Below are positions 1-6,164 of a stretch of DNA of 7,233 nucleotides, one piece after another (within the stretch, counting starts at the first letter, position 1; each line of letters begins with the position of its first letter). The DNA is taken from NCBI GenBank assembly GCA_003484235.1, contig DNDP01000098.1:1514-8746 (forward strand), given 5' to 3'. Position numbers and translations under genes: made by a program. The notes below the pieces were generated by a model that worked only from the letters and a program-made list of their open reading frames with translations, ran no database searches and was not told the origin of the DNA. Origin of the DNA: Verrucomicrobiales bacterium. GTDB taxonomy: Bacteria > Verrucomicrobiota > Verrucomicrobiia > Limisphaerales > RI-55.

Positions 1-20
1 CGGAGGAGGAAGCCGCCTGA
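1..20 (+). CDS. Possible C-terminal end of an upstream gene (partial)
   Basis: Reading from base 3 gives Glu-Glu-Glu-Ala-Ala followed by a TGA stop at 18-20. A short acidic, alanine-rich tail like this is a common way for a bacterial protein to end, and the other two plus frames stay open for longer without looking like protein. Only five codons are visible, so the protein cannot be identified and this could be chance. If it is real, the gene lies to the left on the same strand as the intradiol-like gene, with over 100 bases between them. Confidence 0.25.
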
Positions 21-98
21 GGCTGGGCCGTTTTGTTCCTCGAACACCCCTTGGTCGTTGACCGCCACTTCCGACTGCATCCCTCCACTCGTGATGGG

Positions 99-126
99 TT
101 GAACATTCGCGGATACGCTCTACCAT
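99..126 (+). promoter_or_regulatory. Weak candidate sigma70-type promoter for the intradiol-like lipoprotein gene
   Basis: TTGAAC at 99-104 and TACCAT at 121-126 are separated by 16 bases. Each matches the TTGACA/TATAAT consensus at four of six positions. Transcription would begin near 132-134, leaving a leader of about 30 bases before the ATG at 163 but almost none before the in-frame ATG at 136. This gives mild support to the downstream start. Such partial matches arise by chance, so the call is tentative. Confidence 0.25.
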
Positions 127-162
127 CGCCGACAAATGTGGACTCACGGTCACCCGAGCGCC

Positions 163-843
163 ATGCATCGATCGGCAGCCCCTGGCCTGCTGGCGTTGAT
201 GCTCGTGCTGCTGGTGGGATGTCGTGCCGCGACGGGAGCCCGGTCGGGAAGCGAGCCCGTCGTCGGTGGACCGTGCGAGGGATGCGAAGCCGTGTTTGAG
301 GGCCTGCCCGATGTCCTGCTGGCACAGGCACGCATCGCGCCCGCTGATGAACCCGGAGATGCGTTGCGCATTGAGGGAACGGTCTTCCATCGCGATGGCT
401 CCGCCGCCACCGGCATCGTCGTCTATGCCTACCACACGAACGCCAGGGGGATCTATCCGCGTGACGAGCGGATGAGGGGGCAGGCCGCCTACCTGCACGG
501 AACGTTGCGGGGCTGGACCAGGACCGATGGGCAGGGACGCTACCGTTTCGACACGGTGAGACCGGGCGGTTACGCCGATTCGGACACGCCGGCGCACGTG
601 CACATGCATGTCCTGGAACCCGGGCGTTGCACCTACTACGTCGACGACATCCTGTTTCGGGATGACCCGCGGCTGACTCCGGAAAGGATTCGGGAAGACA
701 CCCATGGACGGGGAGGAAGCGGAGTCGTCACGCCCCAACGTCACGAGGGATCGGGATGGCTGGTCAAAAGGGACATCATCCTGGGAGAAGGCATCCCGGA
801 CTACCCGGCGCAGGTCCCACCGGAAGGTTCAGCGGGCAGGTAG
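163..843 (+). CDS. Intradiol ring-cleavage dioxygenase-like lipoprotein
   Basis: The 226-residue protein has a lipoprotein signal peptide: a short basic n-region, a hydrophobic core and a lipobox Leu-Val-Gly-Cys ending at Cys20. It is probably exported and lipid-anchored. The rest resembles the beta subunit of protocatechuate 3,4-dioxygenase, a non-heme Fe(III) enzyme that opens catechol rings between the hydroxyls. All four expected iron ligands are visible: Tyr98 in NARGIYPRD, Tyr137 in RPGGY, and His145 and His147 in PAHVHMHV. The arginine that normally precedes PAHIH in protocatechuate and catechol enzymes (WRPAHIH) is absent; Asp-Thr stands there. A CEGCEA motif (Cys38, Cys41) after the signal, and GGSG and RDIILGEGIPDY near the end, match an uncharacterised subgroup I know from Bacteroidetes and Verrucomicrobia. 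ATG 163 is preferred because it puts a normal 20-residue signal before the lipobox; in-frame ATG 136 would add nine residues. No aromatic-degradation gene is nearby, so the substrate is unknown. Confidence 0.88.
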   Translation: MHRSAAPGLLALMLVLLVGCRAATGARSGSEPVVGGPCEGCEAVFEGLPDVLLAQARIAPADEPGDALRIEGTVFHRDGSAATGIVVYAYHTNARGIYPRDERMRGQAAYLHGTLRGWTRTDGQGRYRFDTVRPGGYADSDTPAHVHMHVLEPGRCTYYVDDILFRDDPRLTPERIREDTHGRGGSGVVTPQRHEGSGWLVKRDIILGEGIPDYPAQVPPEGSAGR

Positions 844-870
844 GGGCGCCAGCTCGATGCGCTGAGCCCC
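843..870. terminator. Stem-loop between convergent genes
   Basis: GGGGC (843-847) pairs with GCCCC (866-870), and inside it CAGC (850-853) pairs with GCTG (861-864) around a seven-base loop, with a small internal loop of GC opposite A. The hairpin starts at the last base of the intradiol-like gene's stop codon and lies 19 bases beyond the end of leuD. It could therefore serve both converging transcripts. There is no clear T-run on either side, so factor-independent termination is uncertain. Confidence 0.4.
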
Positions 871-888
871 ATTGGATTAAGGAGCAGC

Positions 889-1443
889 CTACTTTGCCGC
901 CGGCATCATGCCGGTCTGACGGGCGTAGTTGAACAGCCCGCCGGCATCGACGACGGGGCGGACATCACCCAGCGGCTTGAAGGAATACACCTTGCCGGTG
1001 CCCTCGACGGTGACGGTCGTCTGGTCGAGGTCCACGGAGACGACGTCCCCGGTTTTCAGGACGTCGCACAGGCGTTCGGTGGCCTCGCAGGGATACAGCT
1101 CGCCAGTGGCGACGCAGTTGCGAAAGAAGATGCGGGCAAAGCTCTCGGCAAGGACGACCCTGCACTTCGCCGAGCCCATGGCGATCGGGGCGTGCTCGCG
1201 CGAGCTGCCACAGCCGAAATTCCGGCCGGCGACGATGATCGGGTAATCCGAGTCGAGCTGGCCGTCCTTCACGTAGCGCGTGGGGTAGAGGTCGTTGGGC
1301 AGGCCGCACAACGCAAAGCTGCCGAGCTTTTCGTACTCCTCGGCGATCGTCGGCACGAGGTTCAGATACTGCGCCGGGATGATCTGGTCGGTGTCGATGT
1401 TGTCTTTGACGACGTAAACTGGGCCTTTGAAAACGGACTGCAT
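889..1443 (-). CDS. leuD: 3-isopropylmalate dehydratase small subunit
   Basis: LeuD is the swivel-domain subunit of isopropylmalate isomerase. With the iron-sulfur subunit LeuC it interconverts 2- and 3-isopropylmalate in cytoplasmic leucine biosynthesis. The 184-residue protein carries the family signatures DNIDTDQIIPAQYL (residues 14-27) and NFGCGSSREHAP (75-86), the second being the substrate-contacting loop. Its length fits the shorter LeuD/HacB-like class rather than the roughly 200-residue enterobacterial form. After Tyr26-Leu27 comes Asn28; homoaconitase-type small subunits typically have Arg there, so isopropylmalate is the likelier substrate. The ATG at 1443 begins immediately before the conserved N-terminal strand. 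No convincing ribosome-binding site precedes it. It follows the antiporter gene on the same strand after a 110-base gap, and no leuC lies in the window, so LeuC must be encoded elsewhere. Confidence 0.95.
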   Translation of the reverse strand: MQSVFKGPVYVVKDNIDTDQIIPAQYLNLVPTIAEEYEKLGSFALCGLPNDLYPTRYVKDGQLDSDYPIIVAGRNFGCGSSREHAPIAMGSAKCRVVLAESFARIFFRNCVATGELYPCEATERLCDVLKTGDVVSVDLDQTTVTVEGTGKVYSFKPLGDVRPVVDAGGLFNYARQTGMMPAAK

Positions 1444-1553
1444 GGCGGGGGACTTTGGGGACTCAGCCCGGGGAATTCAACCGGGAAAACGGATCCGCTC
1501 GCGGCGGGTGACGTGGCGGGATTTACCGGACACGCCGCCTTCCGGTCCCGGGC

Positions 1554-3494
1554 TCAGGCGATGGGTTCCTTCTCCTTGCCGGACTTCTTCTCCTCGACGG
1601 GCAGGGCGGCGGGATACTTCCAACCCCGTTCCTGAAGCAGCTTCACGGCAGCCTCGAACTCGGGCTCGTAGATGGCCACGGCGGCGACGTCGTCCTTCCT
1701 GATCTTGTAGCCCTGCGACATCGGGCGGGGCACCTTGCCGCGGATCACCGCCAACAACACGAACCGCTCCTGGGGGGCCGGGAGTGGTTTCGTGCGGGCC
1801 TTGGCTTCCTTGGATTCCTGGCCGGCCTGCTTCTCGGCCGCCTCCGCCGGTTCATCATAGACGAAGTAGGCGACCTTGATCTGCGCGTGGCGCCAGCGGA
1901 CGTCCCACCGCTCGATGTCGTGGGGCCCGTCGAACAGCACTTCGGCGTCGATCTTCTTCAGGCGCTGGGGCAGTCCGCCCGCGGGCAGGCTTTCGACGGC
2001 GAGCAGGCCCTTGGGCACGCCGAAATATTCGCGGGCATGGGAGACGAACAGGCTGTTGAGATGTTCGTTGCCCGAGAGGCCGACGGCGGTGCCGACCAGT
2101 TCGAACTGCGCCCGGGCCATCGTGCGTTCCTCGAGCGCGTCGCCGAACACCACGTTGTGTCCCTTCTCCTGGGCGTTGCGGCAGCGTTTGGGGTCGGCAT
2201 CTAGAAACACCACCGGCACGCCGTGGCGTTTGAGTTCCTCGCCGAGCACCATGCCCAGGCCGTCGGCGTGCAGGATGGCGACGCGGTTGCGGCCGGGAAG
2301 GCGGAGCTTGAGGAAGGAGGCGACCGGGGTGGCCGTGATGCCGGCGAGCACGACCGTGCTGGCGATGGTGAGGAACACCAGGCCGCGCAGCTCGGGCCCG
2401 CCCTCCATGCCGCTCCGTTCCAGCGCATCGGCCGTAAGGGAGGTGATGGCGGCGGCGATGATGCCGCGCGGCGCGACCCAGGAGATGAAATGACGTTCGT
2501 TGATGGAAAGCCCGGAGCCGAGAGTGGACAGCCATACCGACATCGGCCGGACAAAGAAGACGAGCGCCGCCATCATCGCGACGCCGCGCCAGCCGAGCGC
2601 CGTGACATCCGCCAGTTTGATGTCCGCAGCCAGGAGGATGAAGAGCGTGCCGACCAGCAGCAGGGTGAGCTGGTCCTTGAACTCGCGTAGCTCGCGTTCG
2701 GAGCCGCCGCTGATCCAGCCCACCGCCACGCCGGCGACGGTCACAGCCATGATGCCGGCGTTGGGCACCACCGCCTCGCAGCCGGTGAACAGCAACAGGA
2801 CCGACGCCAGCACGGTGATGTTCTCCAGACCGTGCGGGATGATGTGCCGCCACTTTAGCAGGCTTCCCAGCACCACGCCGCCGACCAGCCCGGCCACCGC
2901 GCCGAAGCCGAAACGCATGATCACACCCCACGCAATGTGGGGAATGGTGTCGCTGACCGACGGAGCGAGCACGATGATCAGCGACAACGAGGCGAGGATC
3001 GCGCCCACGGGATCGATGAGCACTCCTTCGGCTTCAAGGATGGTCTTGAGCCGCGGGTGCAGCCGCATGTCGCGCAGCAGCGGAGTCACCACGGTGGGGC
3101 CGGTCACGACCACCAGGCTGCCGAACAGCAGGGCCAGCCGCCACGGCCAGTCCATGATGAACGCCGCCGCCACGCCGGCACCCGCCAGCGTCAGCAACGC
3201 CCCCACGGTGACCAGGTAGCGGATGGGCCGTTCCTGCCGGCGGAGCCGCGACGACTGCAGGTTAAGGCCGCCTTCGAAAAGGATGATGGCCACGCCCAGC
3301 TCGACCAGTCCGAACAGGCCGGCACCGAGTGAACGGGGCTGCACCCAGTGCAGCCCTTCCGGGCCAAGTGCGGCGCCGCAGGCCAGCAGCAGGATGATGG
3401 CGGGAAACCGGATGTGCCGGGCCAGCGACTGGCAGAAGACGCCCGCCATCATCGCGATGCCGAGAGTCAGCAGGGTGTGGTGAGTATGGTCCAT
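1554..3494 (-). CDS. Cation:proton antiporter (CPA/NhaP-like) with C-terminal TrkA/RCK-like domains
   Basis: The 646-residue inner-membrane protein probably exchanges Na+ or K+ for H+. Residues 6-395 hold about 12-13 hydrophobic segments with antiporter-family motifs: TGPTVVTPLLR (131-141) and EGVLIDPVGAI (156-166). Asp161 is the likely ion-binding acid; classical NhaP-type CPA1 proteins have Asn-Asp here, whereas this one has Ile-Asp. Residues about 403-505 look like a TrkA-N/RCK Rossmann domain, with GLGMVLG at 412-418 and the ribose-binding acid Asp432 in FLDAD, which suggests regulation by a nucleotide. A charged linker rich in Glu, Ala and Lys (about 547-575) leads to a second small domain (about 576-625) resembling RCK-C, then a Lys/Glu-rich tail. 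The ATG at 3494 is chosen because the hydrophobic region follows directly; an in-frame TTG at 3509 would add five residues. It lies 83 bases after the chelatase gene and 110 before leuD. Ion specificity cannot be read from the sequence. Confidence 0.92.
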   Translation of the reverse strand: MDHTHHTLLTLGIAMMAGVFCQSLARHIRFPAIILLLACGAALGPEGLHWVQPRSLGAGLFGLVELGVAIILFEGGLNLQSSRLRRQERPIRYLVTVGALLTLAGAGVAAAFIMDWPWRLALLFGSLVVVTGPTVVTPLLRDMRLHPRLKTILEAEGVLIDPVGAILASLSLIIVLAPSVSDTIPHIAWGVIMRFGFGAVAGLVGGVVLGSLLKWRHIIPHGLENITVLASVLLLFTGCEAVVPNAGIMAVTVAGVAVGWISGGSERELREFKDQLTLLLVGTLFILLAADIKLADVTALGWRGVAMMAALVFFVRPMSVWLSTLGSGLSINERHFISWVAPRGIIAAAITSLTADALERSGMEGGPELRGLVFLTIASTVVLAGITATPVASFLKLRLPGRNRVAILHADGLGMVLGEELKRHGVPVVFLDADPKRCRNAQEKGHNVVFGDALEERTMARAQFELVGTAVGLSGNEHLNSLFVSHAREYFGVPKGLLAVESLPAGGLPQRLKKIDAEVLFDGPHDIERWDVRWRHAQIKVAYFVYDEPAEAAEKQAGQESKEAKARTKPLPAPQERFVLLAVIRGKVPRPMSQGYKIRKDDVAAVAIYEPEFEAAVKLLQERGWKYPAALPVEEKKSGKEKEPIA

Positions 3495-3552
3495 CGATCG
3501 GGGGCGCAACTTGTGCGGTGACGCGACAATACGGAAGGCTCCGGACGCGTGG

Positions 3553-3566
3553 CGATTTCAAAATCG
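3553..3566. repeat. Short inverted repeat upstream of the antiporter gene
   Basis: CGATTT and AAATCG flank a two-base centre in the 83-base gap between the chelatase stop and the antiporter start. The loop is too small for a good RNA hairpin, but the symmetry would suit a dimeric DNA-binding protein. The AT-rich arms stand out in a GC-rich gap. A single 14-base palindrome can occur by chance. Confidence 0.3.
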
Positions 3567-3577
3567 GGGCGGCGCAT

Positions 3578-4429
3578 TCACTCCCCGGCCGCACCCGCCA
3601 GGGCTTCCCGGGCGCGATTCAGGATCAGCCCGGTCATGCCGGGGTCGGTGCCGATGGCCTGGGCGACCCAGATGCGCCTGCCGTTCCTTTCCGTGGGGTT
3701 GCGCCACGCCGGCTGTCCGGCGGCGAGCCGCTTGCGCACGACCGGCTCCGGTTCGCCCAGCATCAGGGGAATGTCCTCCGCCACGTGCAGGCCGTCGGCG
3801 ATGAAGAACGGCGCCACGACGACGTTCCGGGTGGTGGCTGCCGCGGGAACGCCTTTGATCAGCGGCTCCTCCTCGATGAAGCATGGCCGGACATCGGCGT
3901 ACAGATCCATTTCGCGGACGAGGGCGACCTGATGTTCCACCGCCTCCCGGGAACGGCGATTTCGTTCGGTGCCGTGCCCGGCGATGAACAACGAAATGTC
4001 GGTGGTTCGCGGCCGGGCGGGGAAGGGAAACAGTTCGATCACCTCGGCGGCGCGGTGGAGCAGGAGGCCGGTCATGCTCGGATCGCTGCCGACGGGCGGG
4101 GTGAGATGCAGAACGCGGCCGTCCACCTTGCCGTGGCGCGACCAGGCGGACTCGCCGGGCCGTTTCAGGCCGAGCGCCTCGGGGATCGCCTCCTCGGTGA
4201 AGTAGCCTTCGCTGATGAACAGCGGCACCACGACCACCCGCGGGCAGGCCGCCGACGCCAGCACCGCGGCGAGCTTGGGTTCCTGTTTCCAGAACGCCTC
4301 GCGAACTTCGCCGAACAACCCGCGCCGGCGCAGTTCGGCGGCGTGCTGGAAGACCGGTGCCGCGGAGTCATCATTCACGGTGGAGCCGTGCCCGAGGACG
4401 ATCAGCGAGTTGTCGGGGAAGGTCAGCAT
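3578..4429 (-). CDS. cbiX: Sirohydrochlorin chelatase-like protein, duplicated CbiX/SirB domain
   Basis: CbiX and SirB are cytoplasmic chelatases that insert Co2+ or Fe2+ into sirohydrochlorin for cobalamin or siroheme. This 283-residue protein is a tandem repeat of the domain. Residues 8-130 contain LIVLGHGS, PLFISEGYFTEEAIP and GSDPSMTGLLLHRA. Residues 146-275 contain LFIAGHG, PFFIADGLHVAEDIP and GTDPGMTGLILNRA. The second half keeps the catalytic pair His152 (GHG) and His215 (GLH), with acidic residues 186-188 near the metal-binding glutamate position. The first half keeps His14, but Phe77 replaces the second histidine and Lys48 lies near the glutamate position. In Bacillus SirB the working site is in the N-terminal half, so this arrangement looks reversed. 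The gene starts 16 bases after the PgsA-like gene ends, so the two are probably co-transcribed. No other cobalamin or siroheme gene is visible, so the metal is undetermined and a different tetrapyrrole or metal-carrier role is possible. Confidence 0.85.
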   Translation of the reverse strand: MLTFPDNSLIVLGHGSTVNDDSAAPVFQHAAELRRRGLFGEVREAFWKQEPKLAAVLASAACPRVVVVPLFISEGYFTEEAIPEALGLKRPGESAWSRHGKVDGRVLHLTPPVGSDPSMTGLLLHRAAEVIELFPFPARPRTTDISLFIAGHGTERNRRSREAVEHQVALVREMDLYADVRPCFIEEEPLIKGVPAAATTRNVVVAPFFIADGLHVAEDIPLMLGEPEPVVRKRLAAGQPAWRNPTERNGRRIWVAQAIGTDPGMTGLILNRAREALAGAAGE

Positions 4430-4445
4430 CGGGGAAAAGCCGTCT

Positions 4446-5042
4446 TCAGCGTGGGGGCGGTTCGGCGGCGTTGCTGGCCGAGCTGTGGGGGCTGGTGCTG
4501 AGCTGGCGCATGCCGTCGAGGACGTAGAGGAGTCCCGACACCCCCGTGCAGACGCCGGCGCCGATCATGATCCAGAAGAGCCATTCGTAGTTCCACTTGA
4601 GCAGCGCCCAGAGCACCACCGCCATCTGCAGGACCGTGGCGGCCTTGCCGATGAAATTGGGCCGGACCTTCACCTGATGGCAGAAGATGTAGATCACCAG
4701 CGCCCCGATCGCGAGGATGATGTCCCGGCCGAAAACCACGGCCGCCAGCCAGATGGGGATCTGCACGAGGTTGGGTTCGTTGTCAAAACTCAGCAGCACC
4801 AGGCCGCTCACGAGCAGGAGCTTGTCGGCGAGGGGATCGAGCACCGAGCCGAGTTCGGAACGCTGGTTGTAATGGCGGGCGATGTAGCCGTCGATCCCGT
4901 CGCTGATCGCGGCGGCCGCGAAGGAAAGGATGGCCGCCAGCCGGTGCCATTCGTCCCCGCCGTGGCTGTAATACAGCACCTGCGAGATGAAGAACGGGAT
5001 CAGCAGGATCCGGAAGATGGTGATCTTGTTGGCGGTGGTCAT
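4446..5042 (-). CDS. pgsA: CDP-alcohol phosphatidyltransferase, probably CDP-diacylglycerol–glycerol-3-phosphate phosphatidyltransferase
   Basis: PgsA makes phosphatidylglycerophosphate from CDP-diacylglycerol and glycerol-3-phosphate at the inner membrane, the committed step to phosphatidylglycerol and cardiolipin. The 198-residue protein has the complete family signature D-x2-D-G-x2-A-R-x8-G-x3-D-x3-D: Asp48, Asp51, Gly52, Ala55, Arg56, Gly65, Asp69 and Asp73. The aspartates bind the catalytic metal. The N-terminal NKITIFRILLIP segment and the VRPNFIGKAAT stretch near residues 106-116 are typical of PgsA rather than of phosphatidylserine synthase. About six hydrophobic segments are present, and the last 20 residues are a polar Ser/Pro-rich tail. 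ATG 5042 gives the expected short N-terminus before TANKIT. It sits 48 bases after the BON-domain gene and 16 before the chelatase gene. A related CDP-alcohol transferase with another acceptor cannot be excluded by motif alone. Confidence 0.88.
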   Translation of the reverse strand: MTTANKITIFRILLIPFFISQVLYYSHGGDEWHRLAAILSFAAAAISDGIDGYIARHYNQRSELGSVLDPLADKLLLVSGLVLLSFDNEPNLVQIPIWLAAVVFGRDIILAIGALVIYIFCHQVKVRPNFIGKAATVLQMAVVLWALLKWNYEWLFWIMIGAGVCTGVSGLLYVLDGMRQLSTSPHSSASNAAEPPPR

Positions 5043-5090
5043 GGCCTGACAGGTCGGCCGTCGCGAACAATCCGTCCGTTTCGGCGGGCG

Positions 5091-5537
5091 TCAAGGGTCG
5101 GTCGGCCGGGCGATCTTGAGATCGGCGCTCAGCCCCTTCACTCCTTCGGTCTTCCGCACGATCTCGAAGGCACGCGCCCGGGCCTCGGCGGACGGCACGG
5201 TGCCGGAAAGCTTGACCTGCCCCTTCGTGACATCGACATCGATCCTGAAGCCGTCCAGCGACTTGTCCTTGAACAGCCCGGCCTTCACGCGGGCGAGCAC
5301 GGCGGCGTCGGCGACCTCCTGGCTGATCCGTTCGCCGGTCTTGTCCATGCCCTCTTTCAGGTCTTCCACGCTCTCGCCAATCTTTTCCTCCACCGCCCGA
5401 ACCGCCTTCTCGCCCTGAAGCTTGACGGCATCCTGGAAGCCGTCCACCGGGTCGCGGCGGCCGCCATCGGAAAAGTACCACCAGCCCGCCGCCACCAAGG
5501 CCAGGCCGATGATGATGCCGACAAGGAGCTTGAACAC
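5091..5537 (-). CDS. Membrane-anchored BON-domain protein
   Basis: This 148-residue protein begins with one hydrophobic segment (about residues 4-22, ending WWYF), either an uncleaved anchor or a signal sequence. A helical, charged region follows (about 32-75, rich in Glu, Lys and Asp, likely coiled coil). A single BON domain fills about 77-145, with the typical order of helix, beta strand (RIDVDVTKGQVKLSGTV), helix (ARARAFEIVRKTEGV) and beta strand (ADLKIA). BON domains occur in periplasmic and outer-membrane-associated proteins such as OsmY and are thought to bind phospholipid or envelope surfaces. The start is GTG at 5537; an in-frame stop lies four codons upstream, so no longer form is possible. 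A GGAGGAG sequence is present but about 18 bases upstream, too far for a normal ribosome-binding site. It heads the minus-strand block and precedes pgsA, which suits an envelope role. Its partner or ligand is unknown. Confidence 0.87.
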   Translation of the reverse strand: MFKLLVGIIIGLALVAAGWWYFSDGGRRDPVDGFQDAVKLQGEKAVRAVEEKIGESVEDLKEGMDKTGERISQEVADAAVLARVKAGLFKDKSLDGFRIDVDVTKGQVKLSGTVPSAEARARAFEIVRKTEGVKGLSADLKIARPTDP

Positions 5538-5676
5538 GCGCCCAAGTTAACAGAGCTCCTCCCCGGGTGCCACTGTGGAAAAATCCGCCCCGCCGCGGGA
5601 ACGCCGGCGCAGAAAACCAGCCAAGGTTTTCACCGCAACCGGCATTTCCTGCGTGATCAACGCAACATCCATCAAC
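5538..5676. promoter_or_regulatory. Divergent intergenic region
   Basis: This gap must hold the promoters for the BON-domain gene (minus) and the small exported protein gene (plus). I could not find a convincing -35/-10 pair on either strand. A short near-palindrome, GCGT-GATCA-ACGC, lies at 5651-5663, 13 bases before the plus-strand ATG. It is a possible operator but is short enough to be chance. Confidence 0.35.
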
Positions 5677-6066
5677 ATGAAGAAGCTCATCATCACCACA
5701 GTTCTCTCAACCATGCTGGCTTTGACCGCCTCCGCGGCCGACAAAAAGCCGGCCGACCAAAAAACCAAAGCCGGCGCCGAGCGAACCATCGTGGGCAAGG
5801 CCGTCTGCGCCAAGTGCACCCTCGGCGAAGGGGACAAGTGCCAGGTGGTCGTCCAGACCAACCGGAAGGACAAGGAAGGCAAGCCAACCAAGGTCTCGTT
5901 CTACCTGGCCGAAAGCGACGCCGCCAAGGCCTTCGGCGAGGTTTGTCAGGGTGAAAAGCTGGTGACCGTCGTTGGCAAGGTGAAGAAGGAAGGCGAGAAG
6001 ATGGTCGTCACCGCCACGAAGATCGAGGAGGGGAACACGCGCAAGAAGAGGGCCGTGCAGAACTGA
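5677..6066 (+). CDS. Small exported four-cysteine protein, function unknown
   Basis: The 129-residue protein starts with a clear Sec signal peptide: MKK, a hydrophobic core to about residue 17, then a cleavage motif Ala-Ser-Ala-Ala near 18-21. The mature part is small and lysine-rich. It carries a CAKC motif (Cys44, Cys47) plus Cys55 and Cys90, inside a run of alternating beta-like segments (TIVGKAVC, CQVVVQT, KVSFYLAE, KLVTVVGKV, MVVTATKIE) that suggests a small OB-like barrel. I have seen similar short secreted proteins in Planctomycetes and Verrucomicrobia but know no function. The cysteines could bind a metal or form disulfides. The start is ATG 5677, where the signal peptide begins. A GTG at 5575 is in frame, but it would place an Arg-rich 34-residue extension before the signal and is unlikely. 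No clear ribosome-binding site precedes the ATG. It is divergent from the BON-domain gene and convergent with the cytochrome gene. Confidence 0.8.
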   Translation: MKKLIITTVLSTMLALTASAADKKPADQKTKAGAERTIVGKAVCAKCTLGEGDKCQVVVQTNRKDKEGKPTKVSFYLAESDAAKAFGEVCQGEKLVTVVGKVKKEGEKMVVTATKIEEGNTRKKRAVQN

Positions 6067-6090
6067 GCCTCGACCTGTTTGGTTGACCGA

Positions 6091-6126
6091 AAGGCCCCCG
6101 GGCGCACACTGCGCCCCGGGGGCCTT
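6091..6126. terminator. Strong GC-rich hairpin between convergent genes, likely bidirectional terminator
   Basis: AAGGCCCCCGGGCGC (6091-6105) pairs with GCGCCCCGGGGGCCTT (6111-6126), giving about 15 base pairs with one bulged base and a five-base loop ACACT. It begins 24 bases after the small exported protein's stop and lies 42 bases beyond the stop of the cytochrome gene on the other strand, so it can serve both. The flanking T-tract is short on the plus side (TTCACGTTT). Confidence 0.75.
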
Positions 6127-6164
6127 CACGTTTCCGGTACACGGATTGACCGCCTGCGGCAGTG

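Noticed and set aside
1465..1554. Distant inverted repeat AGCCCGGG (1465-1472) and CCCGGGCT (1547-1554) in the antiporter-leuD gap
   Set aside because: The 8-base arms are GC-only apart from one base pair and about 75 bases apart. In this base composition such matches are common, and no T-run or known riboswitch structure accompanies them.
1855..2931. A 358-codon minus-strand open frame inside the antiporter gene
   Set aside because: The product is dominated by Arg, Gly, His and Ala, a frame-shifted reading of the antiporter's GC-rich codons, whereas the antiporter frame has membrane segments and motifs throughout.
3518..4501. A 327-codon plus-strand open frame opposite the chelatase gene
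   Set aside because: The chelatase frame on the minus strand has repeated, conserved CbiX motifs; the antisense product has no signal, domain or sensible composition.
5575..5676. N-terminal extension of the small exported protein from GTG 5575
   Set aside because: It would put 34 mostly basic residues before a textbook signal peptide that starts at ATG 5677, and would use most of the divergent promoter region.
4215..5954. A 579-codon plus-strand open frame spanning the chelatase, PgsA and BON genes in antisense
   Set aside because: It lies opposite three genes with clear family motifs. Its translation is a low-complexity mix rich in Gly, Arg, His and Asp with no recognisable domain, as expected for antisense frames in GC-rich DNA.
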